From JAUMBM01 sp964645715 (GTDB lineage: Bacteria > Bacteroidota > Bacteroidia > Chitinophagales > Saprospiraceae), in NCBI GenBank assembly GCA_964645715.1, contig CAZYAO010000009.1, forward strand, positions 1 to 64,000: a stretch of 64,000 nt of DNA, read 5' to 3'. Positions 17,393 through 25,750 of the stretch are shown here, in pieces. Position 1 is the first letter of the stretch, and each line of letters opens with the position of its first letter. The translations under genes were made by a program, and so were the position numbers. Under the pieces are notes generated by a model, which saw only the letters and a program-made list of their open reading frames with translations, ran no database searches and was not told where the DNA came from.

Positions 17393-18460
17393 TCAAGCGT
17401 CACTTCCCCCAAAGTCGCGGCCGGCAACTTCCCAGCAGGTCATAAACAAGGCGGCTATGACAGGCCCCAGCACAAAACCGGTAAGGCCAAACCACGTAAT
17501 GCCGCCCAGGGTCGAAATGAGCACCATGTAATCGGGCATCTGGGTGTCACGCCCTACCAATATTGGCCTCAATACGTTGTCTATCAGACCAATCCCCAGC
17601 GAACCCACCACTGTCAGTACAATGGCCGGCCCTGCCTGCCCGGTTATAAACAGGTAGATGGCAGCAGGAAACCATACGATGGCGCTGCCACCCACCGGCA
17701 GCAGCGAAAGAAGGATCATGATGACGCCCCAGAAAATATAGCCTTTAATGCCCAGCAGACCAAACATGATACCCCCAATGCTGCCCTGCACGACGGCCAC
17801 TATCAGCGTGCCTTTGAGGGTTGCTCGCGACACACTCGCAAAGCGATTGATGACCACATACTCCCAGCGGTTGCCAAATGGCAGGGCATGGACGATCGCG
17901 CGGACAATACTGCTACCGTCGCGCAGGAAGAAAAACAGGACGTACAGCATCACAAAGAATTCTCCTATGACAACGATGGCGTTTTGGGTATACGCCAGCG
18001 CCTGCTCTGCAAGCAGGCGCGTCATCCGCAGCACCAGCGCACTCAGGTCTTCCTTGAGTCGGTCGGGGGTGTAGCCGATCTTGCTGAGCCAATCGCCGAG
18101 GCGGGGCATTTGTTGCTCAAATACGTCGATAAACTGGGCAGGATTCCAGTCGCCCGTCTCTATCTCTTTGTATATGCTCATGCTTTGATTTACCAGCGCT
18201 GAAAAGACGAGCATCACTGGCAATACAACCATGATAGCAACCAACAGTACCGTCAACACGGCTGCCAGGTTTGCTCTGCCGCCCAGGCGCCAGCGTATGA
18301 TGCGATTGGCTCGTTGGAATACCACTGCCAGCAATACCGACCAGAATACGGTCAGCAGGAAGGGTTTAATCATGCCAAAAAAGGCGGTGGTAATCACCAA
18401 CACCATCATCCAAAAGGCTGCCTGTCGGATCTGGGGTCTGTATTGTGTGTGTTGCGCCAT
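17393..18460 (-). CDS. AI-2E family transporter (permease, PF01594)
   Basis: A 355-residue polytopic membrane protein with about eight helices. It has the family pattern of two N-terminal hairpins, a soluble central region (about 70-150), and the conserved late segments GVIMILLSLLPVGGSAIVWFPAA, DNVLRPILVG and LGGITWFGLTGFVLGPVIAA. Members of the family are variously annotated as AI-2 exporters or Na+/H+ antiporters; the substrate here is unknown. It stands downstream of a 52-bp palindrome that separates it from the DUF6503-like gene. Confidence 0.9.
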   Translation of the reverse strand: MAQHTQYRPQIRQAAFWMMVLVITTAFFGMIKPFLLTVFWSVLLAVVFQRANRIIRWRLGGRANLAAVLTVLLVAIMVVLPVMLVFSALVNQSMSIYKEIETGDWNPAQFIDVFEQQMPRLGDWLSKIGYTPDRLKEDLSALVLRMTRLLAEQALAYTQNAIVVIGEFFVMLYVLFFFLRDGSSIVRAIVHALPFGNRWEYVVINRFASVSRATLKGTLIVAVVQGSIGGIMFGLLGIKGYIFWGVIMILLSLLPVGGSAIVWFPAAIYLFITGQAGPAIVLTVVGSLGIGLIDNVLRPILVGRDTQMPDYMVLISTLGGITWFGLTGFVLGPVIAALFMTCWEVAGRDFGGSDA

Positions 18461-18485
18461 GTTGTAAAAAGCTGTTTAGTGCTTG

Positions 18486-18605
18486 TTTTCGCCGCTTTTA
18501 GCGGCAAAATAAAAGATTGTGTAGGTGCTTTCTCTGATTTTAAAAAAAAATGTAACCTCATTACACGCTTTGGCGGCCATGGCCGCCAAAGCGTGTAATG
18601 AGGTT
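18486..18605 (-). terminator. Hairpin pair including a 52-bp perfect palindrome
   Basis: Arms 18554-18579 and 18580-18605 are exact reverse complements with no spacer (26 bp each), centred on GGCGGCCATGGCCGCC. On the minus strand a T9 run (18542-18550) follows 3 nt later, as expected for a terminator of the DUF6503-like gene. A second, shorter stem (GCCGCT/AGCGGC with flanking T4/A4, 18486-18509) lies further along. Confidence 0.85.
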
Positions 18606-18683
18606 GCTGCAAAATATGTGTAAACAAAAATAATAATTTCCAGGGACAAACGATCTGACTGTTGCCCTTCTATACCTCACTGC

Positions 18684-19493
18684 CTAGCCCTTCACTAGCC
18701 CGACACGCCTGAAATCACTATGCACAACAGGAATAGGAGCTCCCAACTCACCCTTACCATATTTATCCAGCAGCTGGGGCAGGTAGGACTCGGCACCTTC
18801 AGGCACATAACTATTATAATTGAGCAGATGGACGCCGCCCTCCTCCAGAAGCCCGCTGACCTCCAGCAGGCGGGTGCCGCCGCCATTGCGTTTGAACGAG
18901 TAGGCAATGTACGCCAGCGCAAATGTAGAGGTATCTATCAGACACAGATATTCTTCCTCCGCCGAAAAACCCGCCCAGTGCTTTCGGAAATGAAAACCTA
19001 TGCGATAGTACGATTTACCCTCCGGCCTAAACTGATATGTCCCCAGGTAGTGTGCTTCCACCATGGAGTCCCGCAAAAAGTGTGGAAAAAAGGCGAACAG
19101 GATGACCTGCCCCAGCGAAAACGATGATTCCTCCCGGTCGCCCGGCGCCATGCGTATCCGCTCACCGTCTACCTCCCGGCTGAAGCCGCTGGGATCCACT
19201 ACGTCTACAGCTGCTTGGTTCATCATGCGCAGCCGCCGCTCATAGCGAAAACCAATCGTATCAAAATGAGCCTTGTAGGTGCGGTTGCGCGCCGTAAAGC
19301 TGAGGTCTGCATCGTAGTACAGCTGCCCCCCGTGGTACGCAAGGCTCCGGTCGAGCACCCAACGGGCACTGTCGATGGCCTCCGGGGCTTTGGTAGCAGG
19401 CTTTGTACGGGCAGTGGCGCAGGATGACAGCCACAGCCCTACCCATAATCCCAACAGCAGTATTCTCATGATGGCAACACGTTTTTTACCCAT
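18684..19493 (-). CDS. Lipoprotein, probable DUF6503 family
   Basis: The start at 19493 gives a lipoprotein signal with a basic n-region (MGKKRVAIM), a hydrophobic core (RILLLGLWVGLWL) and the lipobox LSSC. The ATG at 19469 is the alternative. The mature protein opens with 'LDRSLAYHGGQLYYDADLSFTARNRTYKAHFD', which resembles the start of the Bacteroidota family DUF6503, periplasmic beta-rich proteins of unknown function. I give that family name from memory, so it is moderately sure. The rest is beta-rich with many aromatic residues, ending near VVHSDFRRVG. Confidence 0.6.
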   Translation of the reverse strand: MGKKRVAIMRILLLGLWVGLWLSSCATARTKPATKAPEAIDSARWVLDRSLAYHGGQLYYDADLSFTARNRTYKAHFDTIGFRYERRLRMMNQAAVDVVDPSGFSREVDGERIRMAPGDREESSFSLGQVILFAFFPHFLRDSMVEAHYLGTYQFRPEGKSYYRIGFHFRKHWAGFSAEEEYLCLIDTSTFALAYIAYSFKRNGGGTRLLEVSGLLEEGGVHLLNYNSYVPEGAESYLPQLLDKYGKGELGAPIPVVHSDFRRVGLVKG

Positions 19494-19541
19494 GAAGTTA
19501 TGTCTTAAGCATTTCGCTGCCTCTAACCACCAAATCAAAGC

Positions 19542-19571
19542 ACTCCTTGGCGGCTGTCACCGCCAAAGAGT
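19542..19571 (-). terminator. Hairpin after the ROK kinase gene
   Basis: 12-bp arms (19542-19553 with 19560-19571) with one mismatch and the recurring TTGGCGG/CCGCCAA core. It lies between the 3' end of the ROK gene and the start of the DUF6503-like gene. Confidence 0.55.
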
Positions 19572-19610
19572 ATTCCGAGATAGCTCCCCTATCCTGCCGG
19601 AAGCTTTTTT

Positions 19611-20525
19611 TCATGATGGCAACAGGTTTTTTACCAGCATAGCAGCGCCAAACACACCGGCGCTGTCGCCCAGCTTCGGTCGAAGCAGCGGAGTATCCAG
19701 CCGTGGATTAAACACAAAGGATCGCACACGATCAACCCCCTCAGAATAAAGCAGGTCTATATTGCCCAGTCCGCCCCCCAAAATGATCGCATCGGGATCA
19801 AGGATATTGACAAGATTGGCCACCCCCTTGCCAAAGAAATGCAATAGGCGCTCAACGGTCGCGGCCGCATGCGGGTCAGCTGCACGAGCGGCAATGATAT
19901 CCGTCAGGTGTTTTTTCTCTCCGCTGAGATGGGTATAAAAGCGCTCCAGCGCCGGCCCGGATATAAGCGTTTCCACGCAGCCAACATGCCCGCAGTAGCA
20001 GTTGCCACCGGAACTGTCCAGAAACGAATGGCCCCACTCGCCGCCGATACCCTGCAGCCCGCCCCAGATGTGGCCGTCAATGACGATGCCTCCGCCTACA
20101 CCTGTCCCCATGATGATGCCAAACACCAGTCTTGCAGCTGGTGCAAACTCCTGCACACAACCCATTTTGGTCTCCGCCAGTGCAAAGCAATTGGCATCGT
20201 TGGCCAGCAGGACGGGGATGCCCAGTCGTTGCTCAAGATGCTCACGTACAGGCTGCCCGTTGAGCACCAGGGTATTGCTGTTTTTGAGCAAGCCCGTCGG
20301 CGGATCAATGGTGCCGGGCGTACCGATGCCTACCGCATGCGGCTCAACACCTGTTTCGGCCTGCAACAGCCCGATCAGTTCCTTGATTCTGTTGAGAATG
20401 TGGTCATAGCCGTGCTCCTGTTCAGTAGCAATGCGGCGGCGACTCAGAACCTGTCCGTTTTGGTCGATGACGACCCCTTCAATTTTGGTTCCTCCCAGAT
20501 CGAGTCCCCAGTAGGTTGCTGCCAT
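19611..20525 (-). CDS. ROK family sugar kinase (glucokinase-like)
   Basis: A 304-residue ROK kinase with the ATP phosphate-binding motif LDLGGTKIEG at the N-terminus. The sugar-binding segment is LANDANCFALAE. The signature GGEWGHSFLD is followed by the zinc site CYCGHVGCVE with its upstream His. There is no helix-turn-helix, so it is an enzyme rather than a repressor. It phosphorylates a hexose, probably glucose, fructose or a related sugar, using ATP; the exact substrate is open. It lies 11 bp downstream of the O-antigen-ligase-like gene on the same strand, suggesting one operon. Confidence 0.92.
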   Translation of the reverse strand: MAATYWGLDLGGTKIEGVVIDQNGQVLSRRRIATEQEHGYDHILNRIKELIGLLQAETGVEPHAVGIGTPGTIDPPTGLLKNSNTLVLNGQPVREHLEQRLGIPVLLANDANCFALAETKMGCVQEFAPAARLVFGIIMGTGVGGGIVIDGHIWGGLQGIGGEWGHSFLDSSGGNCYCGHVGCVETLISGPALERFYTHLSGEKKHLTDIIAARAADPHAAATVERLLHFFGKGVANLVNILDPDAIILGGGLGNIDLLYSEGVDRVRSFVFNPRLDTPLLRPKLGDSAGVFGAAMLVKNLLPS

Positions 20526-20536
20526 AAGAAAATGAT

Positions 20537-21772
20537 TTATAGATCTACGTCCATTTTTTCACGCAAAAAGCCTATCGCAAAAACAATGAATACGGCCGTT
20601 CCGGGCTGGGTCTCGAGCAACTGCTCTGCTACCATGGCGCTGCCGGCAATGAGGTACACAGCTACCAGCAGCGGATCTTTGTACGCTTGCCGATAAAAGA
20701 GTGGCAACAGCAGGCAGCACAGAAAAACCAGCAGGCCGATGTGCCCTGTGGCAGCGGCCACCAGCACCAGCTGGCTTTGCGGCATAAACTGTTCGTTGGC
20801 CACAGCAGGGTATTTGTCGGCAACATAGGCCACCGTTTCATCGCGGATGTCTCCTACGCCCACGCCCAGCCACGGGTGCTGCCGCAGCAGCTGCATGCCG
20901 CCTTCGATACTCGCTACGCGGTAGGCATCCGACAAGTCCTGCAGGTTTTCTCCTTTGCGAATCTGCTCAATGTTGTATAAGGTGTAATTGATTTTATTTT
21001 GGAGGGTTGGAAAAAGCCGCACCGCGCCCGCTGCTGCCAGCACGGCCAGCAGCAACAGCAGCAACCCCAGACCAAAGCGTTTTTTTACCACCAACTCGCG
21101 CGCCGCCAGGTACAGCATGACCAGGTAGAGCGCCAGCAGACCGCTGCGCACAGCCAGCAGGTGCAAAAATACCAGCATAAACAGCGTGCCCGACAGCAGC
21201 AGCGCAGCCTCGGCCCGCGGGTAGCGCCAGTAAAATCCCTGTCGCCAGTGGTCCCAACCGATGGCGGCCGCTACAACCACCATCAGGCTGAAGTGGATGT
21301 GGCGGGTGGGTGTCGGAAGTACCTGCCCCAATTTGTAGGAAGCATTCATCGCTTCCCAGTGATTCAGGTACCAGGCCGTCAGGTATATGCAGGTGGCCAA
21401 CACCAGCAGGAAGAAAAAATACAGCAACAGGCGGTGCGTGCGCCGCCCAAAAGCGGGCAGGGCAACGACCGCAAAAGGCAGCGCTACAAAGGGCAGCTTC
21501 ATTCGCAGGCGATTGATCAGCCAGCCTAGGTTGTCTGACCACAAACCGCTCAGGGCATACAGCACAAAAATGCCCGCCAGGGCCACCAGCGCTGGCTCAG
21601 CACGGAAGCGCTGCCAGTGAACGGGCAGGTCCCGGTGAAAAACGGCGTTGAGCATCAGCCCTATCACCCCCATACTCAATAGCAGCTTGGAGAAAATCAT
21701 GCCGAACAACATGAATAACCATGCCAGCAGACAATAATATTCCCTTATTCGCGTCTCAGTCCAAACAGCCAT
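20537..21772 (-). CDS. O-antigen ligase-like membrane protein (Wzy_C)
   Basis: A 411-residue polytopic protein with about eleven membrane helices and one large periplasmic loop before the last helices. The family features are the TPTRHIHFSLMVV segment, and the loop motif HPWLGVGVGDIRDE preceded by YRVASIEGGMQLL. Wzy_C proteins ligate or polymerise surface sugars such as O-antigen or exopolysaccharide. No glycosyltransferase cluster is next to it. It overlaps nothing and is followed closely by the ROK kinase gene; the link between the two may be only transcriptional. Confidence 0.8.
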   Translation of the reverse strand: MAVWTETRIREYYCLLAWLFMLFGMIFSKLLLSMGVIGLMLNAVFHRDLPVHWQRFRAEPALVALAGIFVLYALSGLWSDNLGWLINRLRMKLPFVALPFAVVALPAFGRRTHRLLLYFFFLLVLATCIYLTAWYLNHWEAMNASYKLGQVLPTPTRHIHFSLMVVVAAAIGWDHWRQGFYWRYPRAEAALLLSGTLFMLVFLHLLAVRSGLLALYLVMLYLAARELVVKKRFGLGLLLLLLAVLAAAGAVRLFPTLQNKINYTLYNIEQIRKGENLQDLSDAYRVASIEGGMQLLRQHPWLGVGVGDIRDETVAYVADKYPAVANEQFMPQSQLVLVAAATGHIGLLVFLCCLLLPLFYRQAYKDPLLVAVYLIAGSAMVAEQLLETQPGTAVFIVFAIGFLREKMDVDL

Positions 21773-21893
21773 TACAGGTCATCTTTGTGAATCAATGCAG
21801 CAGCAACTGCGCATTTTTTGCTTACCTTGTACACAAAAATAGCATTTATTACACATTCTCACGGGTAAGATCGTACGGATCCCTGCGGGTGGA

Positions 21894-22748
21894 ATGAAGA
21901 CAACTATGCCAAGCAGATACTTATTGTTTTTTTTTGGAATGTGGACCATCGGTGCGGCCGCGCTGGCCATTTTTTATGAGCCGTCACTGTATCTGTGGAT
22001 GCTGCCGGGGGCCGTCATGGTGGCAGTGGTGTATGTGCTTGAGCCTCAAGTCAACTGGTGGTACTGGCAGTGGAGCCCGCCAGAGCTGAAGGGCTTGGCC
22101 CGGCGGTTGCTGGAAACGCAAAGTGGCTATTACCAAAGGCTTGATGCAACAGCCGGACGTGAGTTCCGACGGCGCGTTTTTCTGCTCATGGAGGGCAGCA
22201 ATTTCATGCCGCAGGGGTTTGAAGAGGTGCCCATGGATGTAAAGCTCATTATCGCTGCTACGGTGGCGGAAATGAATATGGGGCAGCGCGATTTTTTGTT
22301 TCCCGACTTCGAAAATATTGTTCTTTATCAGCATCCTTTCCCCTCACCCCAATATCCCGACCTGCTGCATGCTTCTGAAACATATATACCGGATGGTGTC
22401 CTCATTTTTTGTACCGAACATGTGCGCCGGGGGTTCGTGCATCCACGGCTCTACCTAAGTCTGGTTTTTTACGAGTATGCCAAGGTTTTCAGACACGCCA
22501 GATCCGAGCGCCCCCTTCCGCAAGCAGATCTTTACGACTGGGAAACAGTAGCCGATGTCGCTGGTTTTTCGCAGCAGGCCATTCGGTCCTGGGTGGGACT
22601 TGAGGAGATTGATCTGTTTGCAGTGGTTACAACCCTGTTCTTTACGCATGCAGATCGCTTTCTGGAAAAATACCCGGCCCTTTACCAGCAGTTTGTGCAG
22701 TATTTTGGGCAAAATCCGCTCCTGCCGCCCCGGGCGGCGAGCGGCTGA
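21894..22748 (+). CDS. MtfA/M90-family protein with a degenerate zinc site
   Basis: Two N-terminal membrane helices (about 9-27 and 32-49) are followed by a soluble domain that follows MtfA (M90) closely: FENIVLYQHPF, GVLIFCTEHV, LYLSLVFYEYAKVF and LFAVVTTLFF..FLEKYPALYQQFVQYF. In active members the third segment is HExxH and the fourth is FAVxSExFF. Here they read Tyr193-Glu-Tyr-Ala-Lys197 and Thr247, so the two His and the third Glu ligand are all replaced. The protein should be inactive as a peptidase. The frame is intact and of normal length, which suggests a retained non-catalytic role. It is divergent from the O-antigen-ligase-like gene. Confidence 0.72.
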   Translation: MKTTMPSRYLLFFFGMWTIGAAALAIFYEPSLYLWMLPGAVMVAVVYVLEPQVNWWYWQWSPPELKGLARRLLETQSGYYQRLDATAGREFRRRVFLLMEGSNFMPQGFEEVPMDVKLIIAATVAEMNMGQRDFLFPDFENIVLYQHPFPSPQYPDLLHASETYIPDGVLIFCTEHVRRGFVHPRLYLSLVFYEYAKVFRHARSERPLPQADLYDWETVADVAGFSQQAIRSWVGLEEIDLFAVVTTLFFTHADRFLEKYPALYQQFVQYFGQNPLLPPRAASG

Positions 22749-22764
22749 TTGGTTTTTCTGCAAG

Positions 22765-22921
22765 GTGCTTTTATCCGCACCAACCAATACTTTGATGAGT
22801 AAAAACGCCTGATACCCGAGCTCCTCCAGGGCACTTGCGTCACACCAACAAACACTTTAAAAAAAGAAACGCACCCGGCACTGTCAGGATGCGCTTGTCT
22901 GCACCAATAAACACTTTCACT
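22765..22921. repeat. Degenerate tandem repeat upstream of comF
   Basis: Units start at 22765, 22831 and 22891 (spacings 66 and 60). Each opens with a block of the form GCRCTTgnntcnGCACCAAnnAACACTTT, and two are followed by an AAACGC..CCCG..CAGG tail. The last unit ends at the comF start codon (22922), so the array forms the comF leader. Confidence 0.65.
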
Positions 22922-23614
22922 ATGCAACCACTCATCCGACACTTGCTCGAACTCTTCTACCCGCGTCTCTGCATGGCCTGTGCCACCAACCTGCCTCCGC
23001 AGGCACGCAGCTTATGCCTGCACTGCCAGTTGCAGCTTCCCCAGACGGACTACCACCTCAGTCAGGAAAATCCCTTCACCCAACGGTTCTGGGGACGGGT
23101 GCCGCTGCACACGGGCGCAGCGCTCTATCACTTTGACAAGGGCGGCAAAGTGCAGCGACTGATTCACCAGCTCAAGTACAAAGGACAGCAACAGATAGGC
23201 AGTGAACTCGGACAGCTCTATGGAGAGATGCTCTCCGATATGTCCCATTATCGGGGTATAGAGGTGGTCATACCCGTACCCCTGCATCCCCGCAAGCAGC
23301 ATGAGCGCGGCTACAACCAGAGCGAGTCCTTCGCCCGTGGCCTGGCAACTGCCATGCAGACCAGCTGCGAACCCGATGCGCTGCTACGCCGCACTTATGC
23401 GGCGAGTCAGACGGCCAAGACGCGGCAGGATCGCATGGAAAATGTCCTGCAGGCTTTTTCGCTGCGCGAAGGCAGACTGGCAGGCTGCAGAAGCGTACTG
23501 CTGGTCGACGACGTTCTCACTACAGGCGCTACACTGGAAGCTTGTAGCAATGCAATCCTGGAGCAGCAGCAGCCTCGCATCAGCATGGTCACCATCGCTA
23601 TGGCCAGTCAGTAG
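22922..23614 (+). CDS. comF: ComF family phosphoribosyltransferase-like protein
   Basis: A 230-residue ComF protein. The N-terminal four-Cys zinc finger is CMACATN...CLHCQLQL. The C-terminal type I phosphoribosyltransferase domain has the PRPP loop VLLVDDVLTTGATLEA and IPVPLHPRKQHERGYNQS. ComF is needed for DNA uptake in competent bacteria and helps bring in single-stranded DNA. I chose the ATG at 22922, the family start; the frame is open to 22835, but that stretch is repeat DNA. The gene is flanked on both sides by unrelated degenerate tandem repeats, and its last codons form the first copy of the downstream one. Confidence 0.92.
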   Translation: MQPLIRHLLELFYPRLCMACATNLPPQARSLCLHCQLQLPQTDYHLSQENPFTQRFWGRVPLHTGAALYHFDKGGKVQRLIHQLKYKGQQQIGSELGQLYGEMLSDMSHYRGIEVVIPVPLHPRKQHERGYNQSESFARGLATAMQTSCEPDALLRRTYAASQTAKTRQDRMENVLQAFSLREGRLAGCRSVLLVDDVLTTGATLEACSNAILEQQQPRISMVTIAMASQ

Positions 23615-23745
23615 CTTAGGCTGGAAGCAGTTGCAGTAGCCTCGCATCAGCATGGTCACCATCGCTTTGGCTTTTTAACTAGCCAAACCAAAAGCGGTTG
23701 CTTCCGCATGGTCACCATCGCTATGGCCAGTCAATAGCTCAGGCT
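23567..23745. repeat. Tandem copies of the comF 3' end
   Basis: CATGGTCACCATCGCT occurs exactly at 23584-23599 (inside comF), 23651-23666 and 23707-23722, with spacings 67 and 56. Flanking bases match too: GCCTCGCATCAG before copies 1 and 2, and GGCCAGTCARTAGCTYAGGCT after copies 1 and 3. Each copy still spells the comF tail (MVTIA-A..) and a stop codon. The third copy runs into the 3' end of the convergent trhO gene. Confidence 0.85.
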
Positions 23746-24788
23746 AGACTCAGTGCACCATTGGGCTTAGCAGCTTTGTAACGGCCTTTGCCAAAGTGAC
23801 TGCCATTAAATACCATACCTGGCTTTTGGGCAGCCTGCTCCTCTGGCGACAGCTGCATGAAATCAGCACACTTGTCTGAGCAGCACTGGTGGTAGCGCGC
23901 CGCACAGGCTGCACACTGGATGAAAAGAATATGACAGGCAGGATTGGCACAGTTGACATGATCGTCACAAGGTGCACCGCACTGATGGCAATTGGCCACA
24001 ATGTCTTCGCTGATACGCTCTCCCATGCGCTCATCAAAGACAAAATTTTTACCCACAAAATAATTGGGCAGGCCCTCTTTTTCGCACTGGTGGCTGTATT
24101 CAATGATGCCCCCGTCGACCATGAAGACGTTTTTGAATCCGCGGTGCAGGTAGTAGGCACTCGCCTTTTCACAGCGAATCCCACCGGTGCAATACATCAC
24201 AATAGGCTTATCCTTCTGGTCGGCCAGCGCCTGCTCAACAACCGGCAGCGCCTCCCGGAAAGTCTCAACATCCGGGCGTATCGCCCCCCGAAAATAGCCC
24301 ACTTCGCTTTCATAGTGATTGCGCATGTCAACCACCACCGTCTCCGGCTGGTCGAGCAGCGCATTGACCTCCGCTGCACGCAGGTGACGCCCGCGCTTAG
24401 TCACGTCGAAAGTAGCGTCGTCAAGTCCGTCTGCCACTATTTTGCTTCTGACCTTTATTTTAAGCTTATAAAAGGAGTGCCCGTCATCTTCTACGGCGAT
24501 GTTCAGCCGTATACCATTCAGAAAAGGTATGCTGAAGAGCGCCTCCCTGAATTGTTCAAACTGAGTCGTGGGTACAGAAATCTGACCGTTGACACCCTCG
24601 TTGGCTACGTAAATGCGGCCGTAGACGCTGACAGCCTCCAGCGTCCGGTAGAGAAAATCCCTGAAGGCAGCCGGATTTTCTATGTGGTGGTACTTATAAA
24701 AGGAGAGGGTCGTGCGCGCCTCCGCCGAAGCCAGCATCCGCTGCTTCAGCTCCTCGTTGTTGACGAGATTGAAAAGTCTCTTAGCCAT
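23739..24788 (-). CDS. trhO: tRNA uridine(34) hydroxylase, rhodanese-related (TrhO)
   Basis: This 349-residue protein has the TrhO/YceA layout. An N-terminal acylphosphatase-like domain (YVANEGVNGQISVP) precedes a rhodanese domain with the active-site loop MYCTGGIRCEKASAY. A C-terminal Cys-rich tail follows (CHQCGAPCDDHVNCANPACH, then CCSDKC). TrhO makes 5-hydroxyuridine at position 34 of tRNAs using oxygen. The ATG at 24788 (MAKRLFNLVNNEE) is the family start; the frame is open to 25070, but the extra part does not look coding. It is convergent to comF, and its end overlaps a repeat copy. Confidence 0.93.
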   Translation of the reverse strand: MAKRLFNLVNNEELKQRMLASAEARTTLSFYKYHHIENPAAFRDFLYRTLEAVSVYGRIYVANEGVNGQISVPTTQFEQFREALFSIPFLNGIRLNIAVEDDGHSFYKLKIKVRSKIVADGLDDATFDVTKRGRHLRAAEVNALLDQPETVVVDMRNHYESEVGYFRGAIRPDVETFREALPVVEQALADQKDKPIVMYCTGGIRCEKASAYYLHRGFKNVFMVDGGIIEYSHQCEKEGLPNYFVGKNFVFDERMGERISEDIVANCHQCGAPCDDHVNCANPACHILFIQCAACAARYHQCCSDKCADFMQLSPEEQAAQKPGMVFNGSHFGKGRYKAAKPNGALSLA

Positions 24789-25031
24789 GGTTACTTGTGT
24801 GGGTACGAAAAAAGCAAGATGCAGGCTTGCCGGGTTGCCCCAGTGCGTACCTGCCAGCAATACATTGCTGACGTTGTGGCGGCAAAAATACGCAATTTGC
24901 TGCAAGCTGCAAGCAGGAAGCAGCCCGGCTGCCCCCCAAGGACAGGTGATTTTTGTCAACCGCCGCCCGCTTCGCACCGCCAGCAGCTGTCTACAAATGT
25001 GCGGCAAAGTGCGAATCTTTTTATGACAGCT

Positions 25032-25062
25032 CTTGCGTATCCAAAAAAAGTACCTATATTTG
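25032..25062 (+). promoter_or_regulatory. Bacteroidota-type promoter of tRNA-Cys (CTTG-N19-TATATTTG)
   Basis: CTTG at 25032-25035 and TATATTTG at 25055-25062, exactly 19 nt apart, fit the -33/-7 consensus. The predicted start near 25069 lies about 45 nt before the tRNA. Confidence 0.7.
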
Positions 25063-25113
25063 CATTCCATTTGGCGATTTGCCCGTGTAAACAGGTAAAT
25101 AGCCGCTTGAAAA

Positions 25114-25184
25114 GGTCGGGTGGCCGAGTGGCTAGGCAGAGGTCTGCAAAACCTCGTACGGCGGTTCGAATCCGCTCCCGACCT
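25114..25184 (+). tRNA. tRNA-Cys (anticodon GCA)
   Basis: The cloverleaf can be drawn by hand. The acceptor stem is GGTCGGG/CCCGACC. The D arm is GCC...GGC. The anticodon stem GAGGT/ACCTC encloses the loop CTGCAAA with anticodon GCA. The T arm is GGCGG-TTCGAAT-CCGCT, and the discriminator base is T. CCA is not encoded. A promoter lies upstream and a strong terminator 23 nt downstream, so it is a single-gene transcript. Confidence 0.95.
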
Positions 25185-25206
25185 CAGGTGCTTTTCACAA
25201 AAGCAG

Positions 25207-25253
25207 ACAAAAGAGAAAGGGTCTGAGCAACGCTCAGGCCCTTTCTCTTTTGT
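25207..25253 (+). terminator. Terminator of tRNA-Cys
   Basis: 22-bp arms (25207-25228 with 25232-25253) with one G-U pair and a 3-nt loop. The 3' arm ends in CTCTTTTGT. Confidence 0.85.
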
Positions 25254-25750
25254 TATACCTTCACTTCAGCAGCACCATGCAAAACATTATAAAAAAAAAG
25301 GAGGCAGCGCCACCACAGCACTACCTCAGCCCTAACCAAATAAAACCAAATTGTCCTACATATCTTTATCCGAACTGAATCCGGAGCGATTTTCTGTCAA
25401 TTCCTGATGCAAATATAATACTTATTGTAAAAAATACAATTACAAAATTGGCAATTTTTTACGACATCTTTGTGGCGTGACGCTAAATTAACGGCTAATT
25501 TTTAATAAATTGCATTTGCTTGAAGTAGCGGAGGGTTGACCCAATACACAGCGGCCCTTGTTGTGAAATTTTATTCTACTCTACAAAACAACAGGCCTTA
25601 TTTCGGGATAATATTCCGTTATAAATTCAATAAAAAACAATTCCCTTTTTTAGTCTGCACAAGAGGCCATAGAAAAAATAAGCGACTGACGCTATTTACA
25701 GGCAGCTAAAGCCGCATTTCCAACTCGTCAAAAACATATATTTTTTTACG
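25254..25750. other. AT-rich non-coding stretch
   Basis: About 500 bp with clearly more A+T than the flanking genes and no credible reading frame, hairpin or full promoter match. It must hold the promoter of the downstream M28 peptidase gene. I found no copy of the tRNA 3' end that would mark an integration site. Confidence 0.6.

Noticed and set aside
22765..23745. Repeats around comF as competence-related uptake sequences
   Set aside because: The unit differs at each end and elsewhere in the window; uptake signals would be a single short motif repeated genome-wide.
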